DNA of 5,588 nt, taken from a bacterium (GTDB lineage: Bacteria > Patescibacteriota > UBA1384 > XYA2-FULL-43-10 > 1-14-0-10-43-13). The notes beneath the pieces are model-generated. The model did not search any database and had not been told where the DNA came from. It worked only from the letters and a program-made list of their open reading frames with translations. Shown in pieces: positions 1 through 5,151 of this stretch. Location: NCBI GenBank assembly GCA_030649445.1, contig JAUSKR010000029.1, positions 1-5,588 on the forward strand, given 5' to 3'. Every line of letters starts with the position of its first letter. Positions within the stretch are counted from its first letter, which is position 1. The position numbers and the translations under genes were made by a program.

Positions 1-179
1 GCACCGATGATACCAACTAAAACAGCCCAGACGATGTTGTCAAAGAGAAAAGTTCTGTCAAGTTTTTCTTTTTTTGCCAGCGAATTGACAACGAAACTGC
101 AGGTAATAATACCAAGCACAGCCAGAACACCATGTGTATAAAAGGTCAGACTGCCAACTTTAAATAGAATTGGATGCAT
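1..179 (-). CDS. lgt: Prolipoprotein diacylglyceryl transferase, N-terminal part (cut by window edge)
   Basis: Reading leftwards from ATG at 179-177, the 59 visible codons begin MHPILFKVGSLTFYTHGVL, which matches the characteristic start of Lgt proteins (MHPxLFxxGxxxxYxxG). A hydrophobic first membrane segment follows (about residues 13-31), then a charged loop (AKKEKLDR, about 36-43) and the start of a second membrane segment ending in GIIGA, where family members have the conserved GxIGAR. Lgt sits in the cytoplasmic membrane and moves diacylglyceryl from phosphatidylglycerol to the lipobox cysteine of preprolipoproteins. The catalytic His/Arg region lies outside the window. No Shine-Dalgarno sequence precedes the ATG. 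A weak promoter-like pair (TTTTCA, 17 nt, TAAACT, 8 nt before ATG) can be found but I would not rely on it. The gene is divergent from lepB, another protein-export maturation gene. Identification rests on the N-terminus only but is quite specific. Confidence 0.88.
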   Translation of the reverse strand, partial: MHPILFKVGSLTFYTHGVLAVLGIITCSFVVNSLAKKEKLDRTFLFDNIVWAVLVGIIG

Positions 180-194
180 GTCAATTGAGTTTAA

Positions 195-267
195 GGTTAA
201 AAGTAAAAAGTGAAAAGCTCGAAGGTCATAAAGTGCTTTAAACTTTCAACCTAAAGCTTTCAACTTT
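195..267. repeat. Imperfect inverted, low-complexity A-rich/T-rich intergenic repeat
   Basis: The gap between lgt and lepB (180-324) holds a purine-rich run of variants of AAAAGT/GAAAAG (about 195-219), followed by the pyrimidine-rich counterpart, where CTTTCAAC occurs at 243-250 and again at 257-264. AAAAGTGAAAAGCT (206-219) and AGCTTTCAACTTT (255-267) are near reverse complements, so an imperfect hairpin with a loop of about 35 nt is possible. No open reading frame of interest lies here. The style is like short intergenic repeats that are multi-copy in some genomes; copy number cannot be judged from this window. Confidence 0.5.
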
Positions 268-288
268 CTTCGCTTATTATCCTCGCTG

Positions 289-318
289 TTGACTACTGCT
301 GTCAAGCCTTGTTAAAAT
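289..318 (+). promoter_or_regulatory. Promoter of lepB, predicted leaderless
   Basis: TTGACT (289-294) is followed by an 18-nt spacer and TAAAAT (313-318), one mismatch from the -10 consensus. Only 6 nt separate the -10 box from the lepB ATG at 325, so transcription would begin at or within a base or two of the start codon. No Shine-Dalgarno motif is present, in agreement with leaderless translation. TTGAC (289-293) and GTCAA (301-305) form a small inverted repeat over the -35 box, which could be an operator or chance. Confidence 0.62.
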
Positions 319-324
319 TGTAAA

Positions 325-1020
325 ATGGAAGAAAAACACAAAAATGAGATTGGCACAAATGCGGAACAGCTCAACGATCTCACAGCTGTATCAAATCCGG
401 CGAGAGATTTTTGGGAATTTCTGATTGACTTGATCAAAACCGGGGCAATTGTCTTCATCATTGCTTTTGCCCTTCGCTATTTCGCCGTCCAGCCTTACAT
501 CGTCGATGGGGAGTCGATGATGCCTAATTATCAAAATCGTGAGTATCTCCTGGCTGAAAAAATTTCTTACTCCGTTGGTAATCCCCAAAGAGGCGACGTC
601 GTTATCTTCAAATATCCAAAAAATCCAAGCTTAAATTACATCAAAAGAATTATTGGCCTGCCAGATGAAAAAGTTCAAATTGCCAATAATCAAATTACAA
701 TCTTTAACGCTCGTCATCCTAGCGGCGTAGTTTTAACTGAGACCTATATTCTAAAAGACTCCCCGACCCAGACCCCAAATAACAGTATTTATGAAATAAC
801 ACTCAAGGATAATGAGTACTTTGTCTTGGGGGATAACCGCGGACACTCCTCCGATTCGCGTGAATGGGGCGTCCTACCAAAAGACAATATACTCGGTCGG
901 TCGTGGTTGACTTTGGTCCCGCTCAATTTAGCCGGATTCCATTCACACATTACTTATTCAAATTTATCCCTAGCAATATCGAGATCTTTAGCTCTGCTTT
1001 ATTTTAAATCAGGTCGATGA
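325..1020 (+). CDS. lepB: Signal peptidase I (type I leader peptidase, S26 family)
   Basis: The 231-residue product cleaves signal peptides from exported proteins at the outer face of the cytoplasmic membrane. After a polar N-terminus (1-28) there is one membrane segment (about 38-58, TGAIVFIIAFALRYFAVQPY). The catalytic serine box is DGESMMPN (61-68, Ser64 as nucleophile); the general-base lysine is Lys107 in NYIKRIIGLPDE (104-115), preceded by RGDVVIFKYP (89-98). The last conserved box, GDNRGHSSDSREWG (169-182), is clear although the family usually has GDNRxNSxDSRxWG, so the His at 174 is a small departure. GRSWLTLVPL (191-200) ends the conserved part; the final 31 residues are a non-conserved tail. 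The single membrane segment and size resemble Gram-positive SipS-like enzymes more than the two-segment E. coli enzyme. The ATG is supported by the promoter 6 nt upstream. The 3' end overlaps der by 17 bp on the opposite strand. Confidence 0.96.
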   Translation: MEEKHKNEIGTNAEQLNDLTAVSNPARDFWEFLIDLIKTGAIVFIIAFALRYFAVQPYIVDGESMMPNYQNREYLLAEKISYSVGNPQRGDVVIFKYPKNPSLNYIKRIIGLPDEKVQIANNQITIFNARHPSGVVLTETYILKDSPTQTPNNSIYEITLKDNEYFVLGDNRGHSSDSREWGVLPKDNILGRSWLTLVPLNLAGFHSHITYSNLSLAISRSLALLYFKSGR

Positions 1021-2332
1021 AGATCGGCGTGCCGTTGAGCGGATAAACATCGCGTAATTTATTCTCAAGATAACGGATCTGCGTATAATGCGGCTTCTTC
1101 TTGCCGTTATTTTTAATCTCAAAAACCGGCGGATTAGCACTTTTTTGAACCAAACTCTTTAACCCCTCAAGTTGAAAATTAGAATTTTTGGCATCAGCCA
1201 AGATTGCATCAAGATCATCCTGTAAAATATCTGTTCGGCGGTTTAAGTCTGTGCTGACAACAAGGTCGAGGAGTTTTTTTAGATTTGTTTGAGCTTCCGC
1301 CGAGACAAAAACTACCGGCAACCAAGGAGCGAAATTTAATTTAGTCTTGAGAGAATTCAACGTTCTGACAATAAAATCCTCGTCTTCGATCTGATCAATT
1401 TTATTGACAGCCAGAACGATGCCCTTGCCCCACTCTTTGGCCTTACCCAAAATATTGGCATCAAGAGCGACTAGGTCTTCTTTGGCATCGATAACGAGTA
1501 CCGCGACATCCGATTTCCGCAAAGCTTCTTCAGTCCGGAGATGGCTGTATGATTCGATGGTGTCGCGGCCGATTTTGCCCGGTCGGCGGATGCCGGCGGT
1601 ATCGGCAATGAGAATTTTTTTGCCTTTGTGCCAAAATATAACATCGACAACATCTCTGGTCGTGCCCGGTTCGGCCGAAACAATTGCTCGCTTAGCCCCG
1701 ATGATTGAATTTAAAAGTGTTGATTTGCCGACATTTGGTCGGCCAATAATGGCTAATTTAATGTCAATGTTTTCAGCCTCACCAACCCCACCCCGGGAGT
1801 GGGATTTAGGTGCACTGGTACTATCTAATTTTGACAAATTTACTATAATAAGTTCGAGTAGATCGCCGGTGTTACTGCCAGAGATGGCCGAAATCGGAAT
1901 GATTGGAAAATTGCCTAAGCGTTTGAAAATATCTAGTTTGTCTTGACGGCTGATGTTGTCAGCTTTATTGACGACCAAAATGACCGGCTTGTCGGATTTG
2001 CGCAATTCTCGAGCGATCTTTTTGTCGGCATCATTATCCGGTTCGGTCCAGTCTACAATAAAAAGAATCAAATCGGCTTCGTTTTGGGCGACTTCGATAT
2101 TTTGCTGGGTCAGGAGATTTAGCTCGGATTTGCCGGATTCGACACCGGCGACATCGATCAAATTAAATTCAGTCCCCTGCCACAGTACCCGCGCAAAAAG
2201 CCGATCCCGCGTCGTGCCGGGAATTGGAGTTTCAATCGCCAGCCGTTTGCCGGCCAGACGGTTGAAGAGTGTTGATTTGCCGACATTCGGCCGGCCGATC
2301 AATGCCACGGTTTTTAGATTTTGCGTTTCCAT
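1004..2332 (-). CDS. der: Ribosome assembly GTPase Der (EngA)
   Basis: The 442-residue protein has two tandem G domains and a C-terminal KH-like domain, the architecture unique to Der, which acts in late 50S subunit maturation in the cytoplasm. G domain 1: GRPNVGKST (13-21), PGTTRD (38-43), DVAG (60-63), NKAD (122-125), SAI (148-150). G domain 2: GRPNVGKST (197-205), PGTTRD (222-227), DTAG (244-247), NKID (310-313), SAE (344-346). A polar linker of about 20 residues (171-190) joins them. The KH-like part (about 361-442) includes NPPVFEIKNNGKKKPHYTQI and ends GTPIFIDLI, as in the family. The usual DTGG of G domain 1 reads DVAG, which keeps the essential Asp and Gly. I choose ATG at 2332 rather than the in-frame GTG at 2350 because the -10 box (2341-2346) overlaps the upstream codons and family members start just before the TVALIGRPNVGKST strand. 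Length is normal. Confidence 0.97.
   Translation of the reverse strand: METQNLKTVALIGRPNVGKSTLFNRLAGKRLAIETPIPGTTRDRLFARVLWQGTEFNLIDVAGVESGKSELNLLTQQNIEVAQNEADLILFIVDWTEPDNDADKKIARELRKSDKPVILVVNKADNISRQDKLDIFKRLGNFPIIPISAISGSNTGDLLELIIVNLSKLDSTSAPKSHSRGGVGEAENIDIKLAIIGRPNVGKSTLLNSIIGAKRAIVSAEPGTTRDVVDVIFWHKGKKILIADTAGIRRPGKIGRDTIESYSHLRTEEALRKSDVAVLVIDAKEDLVALDANILGKAKEWGKGIVLAVNKIDQIEDEDFIVRTLNSLKTKLNFAPWLPVVFVSAEAQTNLKKLLDLVVSTDLNRRTDILQDDLDAILADAKNSNFQLEGLKSLVQKSANPPVFEIKNNGKKKPHYTQIRYLENKLRDVYPLNGTPIFIDLI
1716..1746. repeat. Copy 1 of intragenic direct repeat (P-loop of G domain 2 of der)
   Basis: This 31-bp segment encodes the P-loop of the second G domain. It differs from the equivalent segment of the first G domain at 2268-2298 by only two bases by my reading, both at third codon positions; the first 20 bases are identical. 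It reflects the internal duplication of Der plus identical codon choice, or recent gene conversion. Confidence 0.7.
2268..2298. repeat. Copy 2 of intragenic direct repeat (P-loop of G domain 1 of der)
   Basis: This is the partner of the repeat at 1716-1746 in the same orientation, about 550 bp away, and it encodes the P-loop of the first G domain. It is long and exact enough to be a possible site of recombination or conversion inside the gene. Confidence 0.7.
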
Positions 2333-2340
2333 ATCGCTTG

Positions 2341-2369
2341 ATATTAACACAAAATTAACAATTTCGCAA
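2341..2369 (-). promoter_or_regulatory. Promoter of der, predicted leaderless or nearly so
   Basis: On the minus strand, TTGCGA (2369-2364) is followed by a 17-nt spacer and TAATAT (2346-2341). The spacer ends in TGT, giving an extended -10 element (TGnTAATAT). Eight nt separate the -10 box from the der ATG at 2332, so the predicted transcript starts at about the start codon. No Shine-Dalgarno sequence is seen. A second -35-like TTGACG lies just upstream (2375-2370) but at a 23-nt spacing, too far from this -10 box. Confidence 0.6.
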
Positions 2370-2379
2370 CGTCAAAACC

Positions 2380-2408
2380 TTGCGTTCTATTATAGTTTGT
2401 GGTAATAC
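2380..2408 (+). promoter_or_regulatory. Promoter of the GC-rich hypothetical gene
   Basis: TTGCGT (2380-2385), a 17-nt spacer and TAATAC (2403-2408), preceded by TGG (2400-2402) as an extended -10, make a plausible promoter. Transcription would start near 2415, leaving a leader of about 58 nt, unlike the neighbouring genes. The leader contains a small stem, GCTGG (2428-2432) with CCAGC (2442-2446). It stands back to back with the der promoter; the two -35 boxes are about 10 bp apart. Confidence 0.5.
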
Positions 2409-2460
2409 AGAGATGGTTGAAAAGCCCGCTGGCGCTTCAGTCCAGCTAATCACTGCTCAC

Positions 2461-2466
2461 AAGGAG
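2461..2466 (+). promoter_or_regulatory. Strong Shine-Dalgarno sequence that sets the start of the hypothetical gene
   Basis: AAGGAG lies 6 nt before ATG at 2473. It is the only good Shine-Dalgarno match before any gene in this window. It selects 2473 over the in-frame ATG codons at 2380 and 2413, of which the first lies on the -35 box and the second only 4 nt after the -10 box. Confidence 0.8.
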
Positions 2467-2472
2467 CTAGGA

Positions 2473-3027
2473 ATGTCAACAACCGAAGATGGCCGAATTC
2501 TGATTCCGGTCATTCAACTCCACCCACTGACTCTCGAAGTCATCGGAACCATCGCGGGATACTGCGACGGTGAAACGGTGACGCCCAGTCCCGTGAAGAA
2601 CTGCTGGGTCTACATCCGCCGCAACACGGACAATGGTACGTTCCATTTGTGCGCGATGGCGACGGAACAGTCCCCGCCCGACTTCAAGCCGCTGCTAATC
2701 GCCACGGACGGCGACTTCGGTCAGGCCTGTATGGCTGTCAGTAACTTCGTCCGCGACGCACTCATCGTCCGGCACGCAAGGAAACCAGACCTGACTCTGT
2801 GTAACTCGTCGCTGACGAGGTCTATGTCGCTCTGGAAAATGACCCTCGAAGGCGCCAACAATGACACCGCGGAAGTTTATTTCCAGTTCGAGATTGGCGA
2901 ACCGGAACTGTTCAGTCGCTTCACGATCCATCGTGACGGGGCGACAGTTGAGCAGATGAGGTCGCTCATGGGCCGCACAGCGACGGCGCTTGCAAAACGA
3001 CTCAAGGGTAAGCGCAACTACACATAG
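2473..3027 (+). CDS. Hypothetical protein, GC-rich, 184 residues, no recognised family
   Basis: I do not recognise this protein. It starts MSTTEDGRILIPVIQLHPLT and ends in a basic tail (RTATALAKRLKGKRNYT, 168-184). There is no signal peptide or membrane segment, so it is probably a soluble cytoplasmic protein. It has five cysteines (31, 44, 60, 86, 110) without metal-site spacing. Alternating hydrophobic and polar stretches (WVYIRRNTDNGTFHLCAMAT, 45-64; AEVYFQFEIGEPELFSRFTIHRDG, 133-156) suggest beta strands, and the last 30 residues look helical. Evidence that it is a real gene: good Shine-Dalgarno, promoter upstream, uninterrupted frame, stop TAG followed by hairpins and a T-tract. Base use is unlike its neighbours: sampled 60-base stretches are 58-63% GC against 40% in priA, with Leu CTG/CTC and Arg CGC/CGG common. 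It stands as a single-gene unit between divergent der and priA. Horizontal acquisition or membership of a lineage-specific cassette family is my inference. The opposite-strand frame at 2695-3072 is less likely to be coding. Confidence 0.8.
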   Translation: MSTTEDGRILIPVIQLHPLTLEVIGTIAGYCDGETVTPSPVKNCWVYIRRNTDNGTFHLCAMATEQSPPDFKPLLIATDGDFGQACMAVSNFVRDALIVRHARKPDLTLCNSSLTRSMSLWKMTLEGANNDTAEVYFQFEIGEPELFSRFTIHRDGATVEQMRSLMGRTATALAKRLKGKRNYT

Positions 3028-3039
3028 CCCCCTTATCCG

Positions 3040-3099
3040 GACCGGAATCGCGCAGAAGACCAAAAGTCCCACCGCGCCGTTCCGGTCTTCTGCATTTTT
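3040..3099 (+). terminator. Terminator-like hairpin with a competing upstream stem
   Basis: Just after the stop of the hypothetical gene, GCAGAAGACC (3052-3061) pairs perfectly with GGTCTTCTGC (3084-3093) and is followed by ATTTTT, as expected of an intrinsic terminator, though the 22-nt loop is long. A second stem, GACCGGAA (3040-3047) with TTCCGGTC (3080-3087), can extend inwards through GCGC (3050-3053) with GCGC (3074-3077), interrupted by one G-U pair and one C-C mismatch. The two stems share 3052-3053 and 3084-3087 and so cannot both form completely. The first stem ends transcription; the second would leave the T-tract unpaired from any adjacent stem. Confidence 0.65.
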
Positions 3100-3126
3100 G
3101 GCCTATTTTTTTCTCTATGTTATGAT
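3098..3126 (+). promoter_or_regulatory. Promoter of priA, predicted leaderless
   Basis: TTGGCC (3098-3103), a 17-nt spacer and TATGAT (3121-3126) form the promoter. TGT at 3118-3120 makes an extended -10 (TGnTATGAT), which may make up for the weak -35 box. Six nt lie between the -10 box and ATG at 3133, and no Shine-Dalgarno is present, so the mRNA should start at the start codon. The -35 box overlaps the T-tract that ends the preceding gene. Confidence 0.65.
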
Positions 3127-3132
3127 TGCACT

Positions 3133-5097
3133 ATGATCGCAGAGATAATCCCTGAATCTAAAACTTGGACCGAAACGGAGATTTTTTCATATTCTGTGCC
3201 AGAAGATTTAGTTGAAAAAATAAAAGTTGGCTCCTCGGTCAATATTTCTTTTGGCCGCAAACTTATCCGCGGCATCGTTGAAAAACTGCATGATAATGCT
3301 GCAAAAACTGAGTACAAAATTAAAGAAATTATTTCTATTTCCGAAGATTTTATCTTGCCAGAAAACTATCTCTACATTGCCAAATGGATCTCACAATACT
3401 ATCTCTGCTCGCTAGGTGACGCAATTTCACTTTTTTTACCACCGGCCGTGGGGAGACCACGGGAAGATACAAGATACAAGATACAAGATACAAACAAGAC
3501 AACAAAACTCAAATTATCGAAGGAGCAACAAACAATTTTTGAACAGTTAAAATTGAATTTAATCGCCAAAGACAAAAAACCGGCCCTAATCCATGGTGTG
3601 ACCGGATCGGGCAAGACGGAGATTTATATTGAGCTAACAAAAGAAGCTTTGAAACTGGATAAACAAGTAATAATTTTGGTGCCGGAAATAATGCTGACAC
3701 CGCAAACTGTCGAGCGATTTGAAGAAATTTTTGCCGAAAAAATTTGTTTGATGCATTCAAAGCTGTCTAAATCAGAGCGTTATCATACTTTTTATGATTT
3801 TTATTCTGGCAATAAACCCATTATAATCGGCCCACGGTCGGCTTTGCTTGTGCCATCCAGCAACATTGGATTAATTATCGTTGACGAAGAACAAGAAGAT
3901 TCGTATAAGCAGGACCAATCGCCTCGTTATAATGCGACCACATTAGCCGAGAAAATTGCCGAAAAATCCGATGCTTTGATTGTGTTCGGCTCCGCAACAC
4001 CGAAGATCGAGACCTTTTATCGCGCCGAAAAAAAGGAAGCTGATCTATTCGAATTGTCGAGTCGATATAACAAAGAACTGATGCCGCAAGCGACTGTCAT
4101 TGATTTAAAAGATGAGATCCGGGCGGAAAATTTCTCACCAATTTCGACGAAATTACGAGAAAAAATTCAAAAAACCCTTGACGAAAAAAATCAGGTTCTG
4201 CTTTTCTTGAACCGCCGCGGTAGTGCGACGTTTGTTGCTTGCCGAGATTGCGGCTTTGTCATACTTTGTCATAATTGTTCCATCCCGATGGTCTACCATT
4301 TAGATGAAAAAGAAAATTATCTCAATTGCCATCATTGCGACCGGAAAGAAATTGTGCCTCTTAACTGCCCAGAATGCCAGAGCACCAGAATTAAATATTT
4401 CGGCTCAGGCATCGACAAAATATCTGCGGAAATTAAAAATCTTTTTCCGGCTAGCCGGATCGCCAAAGTTGATTCAAAAACAATGACAACAAAATCTGAT
4501 TACAATCTTTTTTTTCAAAAATTCAAAAACAGAGAGATTGATATTGTTATCGGCACTCAAATGATCGCCAAGGGCTTGGACATCCCAAATGTCGATCTCG
4601 TCGGTATTATCTCCGCCGACACCGGCCTGCATCTGCCTCACTACCGGGCAACGGAAAAATCTTTTGAACTTCTGACTCAGGTTTCCGGCCGCTCCGGCCG
4701 GACGGACAAAACGGGTCAAACAATTATTCAGACTTACTGGCCCGATTCCCCAGCCATTCTAGCCGCCAAGAATCACAACTACAAACTTTTTTATGATCTG
4801 GAAATAAAAGAACGTCAAAAACATAGTTATCCGCCATTCACTCATTTGATCCGGATCATTGCTGAAAATTCCAACACTGACAAAGCAAAAAAAGAGATTG
4901 CCGGCATGGCCGAACAAATTAAAAAAATCAATCTTGATTTTATTGGTCCCGGTGCATGTTTTTACTCACGCTTGCACAAAAAATACCGCTATCATCTAAT
5001 TATTAAAATTAAAAAATACCCGTCTGAAATAATTACCTCGTTGGCGAGGGAAAACCGCCAATTTATTTGGGACGCCGAGCCAGTAAATCTGCTATAA
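3133..5097 (+). CDS. priA: Primosomal protein N' (replication restart DNA helicase PriA)
   Basis: The 654-residue product is the superfamily 2 helicase that recognises stalled forks and reloads the replicative helicase. In order: 3' DNA-binding domain (about 1-104, with GSSVNISFGRKLIRGIVEKL at 33-52 and ending LFLPPA); a short linker (105-126); helicase lobe 1 with Walker A GVTGSGKTE (155-163), GPRSALLVP (233-241), Walker B DEEQ (251-254, usually DEEH), SYKQ (257-260) and GSATP (286-290); helicase lobe 2 with FLNRRG (358-363), GTQMIAKGLDIPNV (474-487) and QVSGRSGR (516-523). Inserted in lobe 2 are all eight zinc-binding cysteines: 370, 373, 379, 382, 399, 402, 412, 415. The C-terminal domain contains YPPFTHLIRI (566-575) and GPGACFYSRLHKKYRYHLIIK (605-625). 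The protein is shorter than the roughly 730-800 residues of E. coli or B. subtilis PriA; the winged-helix domain that normally follows the 3' DNA-binding domain appears to be missing. The start is fixed by the promoter 6 nt upstream. Moderate GC, like der and lepB. Confidence 0.97.
   Translation: MIAEIIPESKTWTETEIFSYSVPEDLVEKIKVGSSVNISFGRKLIRGIVEKLHDNAAKTEYKIKEIISISEDFILPENYLYIAKWISQYYLCSLGDAISLFLPPAVGRPREDTRYKIQDTNKTTKLKLSKEQQTIFEQLKLNLIAKDKKPALIHGVTGSGKTEIYIELTKEALKLDKQVIILVPEIMLTPQTVERFEEIFAEKICLMHSKLSKSERYHTFYDFYSGNKPIIIGPRSALLVPSSNIGLIIVDEEQEDSYKQDQSPRYNATTLAEKIAEKSDALIVFGSATPKIETFYRAEKKEADLFELSSRYNKELMPQATVIDLKDEIRAENFSPISTKLREKIQKTLDEKNQVLLFLNRRGSATFVACRDCGFVILCHNCSIPMVYHLDEKENYLNCHHCDRKEIVPLNCPECQSTRIKYFGSGIDKISAEIKNLFPASRIAKVDSKTMTTKSDYNLFFQKFKNREIDIVIGTQMIAKGLDIPNVDLVGIISADTGLHLPHYRATEKSFELLTQVSGRSGRTDKTGQTIIQTYWPDSPAILAAKNHNYKLFYDLEIKERQKHSYPPFTHLIRIIAENSNTDKAKKEIAGMAEQIKKINLDFIGPGACFYSRLHKKYRYHLIIKIKKYPSEIITSLARENRQFIWDAEPVNLL
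3464..3493 (+). repeat. Heptanucleotide tandem repeat (AAGATAC, about 4.3 copies) inside priA
   Basis: Four perfect units of AAGATAC run from 3464 to 3491 and the periodicity continues for two more bases. Because seven is not a multiple of three, successive units are read in different frames, giving EDTRYKIQDTN (residues 111-121). The repeat lies in the linker between the DNA-binding and helicase domains. Gain or loss of one unit would shift the frame of priA; three units together would keep it. Confidence 0.9.
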
Positions 5098-5098
5098 T
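5090..5098 (+). promoter_or_regulatory. Extended -10 promoter element for the galE-like gene
   Basis: TGC followed by a perfect TATAAT (5093-5098) is an ideal extended -10 element. It overlaps the priA stop codon (5095-5097). A -35 box is not convincing: TTGGGA at 5067-5072 is 20 nt away. Predicted start is near 5105, giving a leader of about 47 nt without a Shine-Dalgarno. A poorer hexamer, TAAGAT (5140-5145), stands 6 nt before the ATG, the same distance as in lepB and priA, but has no -35 partner. Confidence 0.5.
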
Positions 5099-5109
5099 TA
5101 AATAAGCTG

Positions 5110-5135
5110 GTAAGCAGTAATCAATAAGCAGTAAG
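5110..5135. repeat. Short direct repeat TAAGCAGTAA in the priA-galE gap
   Basis: TAAGCAGTAA occurs at 5111-5120 and 5125-5134, separated by TCAA (period 14), and is preceded by a related TAAGCTGG (5103-5110). The whole 54-bp gap between priA and the next gene is made of this material. It would lie in the untranslated leader if the promoter at 5090-5098 is used. Confidence 0.7.
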
Positions 5136-5151
5136 TTTTTAAGATCAAGCA

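Noticed and set aside
1025..1034. CGGC-GT-GCCG palindrome just after lepB as a terminator
   Set aside because: Arms are very short and no T-tract follows on either strand; it lies within der coding sequence.
1404..1946. Plus-strand open frame of 180 codons
   Set aside because: It lies entirely antisense to der, whose GTPase motifs are unmistakable, and its translation has no recognisable domain or start signal.
2333..2350. GTG at 2350 as the start of der
   Set aside because: It would add MLISSD, not found in the family, and the codons lie on the -10 box.
1953..2405. Plus-strand open frame of 150 codons across the der start
   Set aside because: It is antisense to the N-terminal G domain of der and runs through the divergent promoter region; no ribosome binding site.
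2380..2472. N-terminal extension of the hypothetical protein from ATG at 2380 or 2413
   Set aside because: The first ATG lies on the -35 box and the second 4 nt after the -10 box; ATG at 2473 has AAGGAG at the right distance.
2695..3072. Minus-strand open frame of 125 codons opposite the GC-rich gene
   Set aside because: GC-rich DNA often leaves the opposite frame open. The plus-strand gene has a promoter, Shine-Dalgarno and terminator; this one has none and would start inside the hairpin region.
3464..3493. CRISPR-like array in priA
   Set aside because: Units are 7 bp without spacers; it is a simple tandem repeat.
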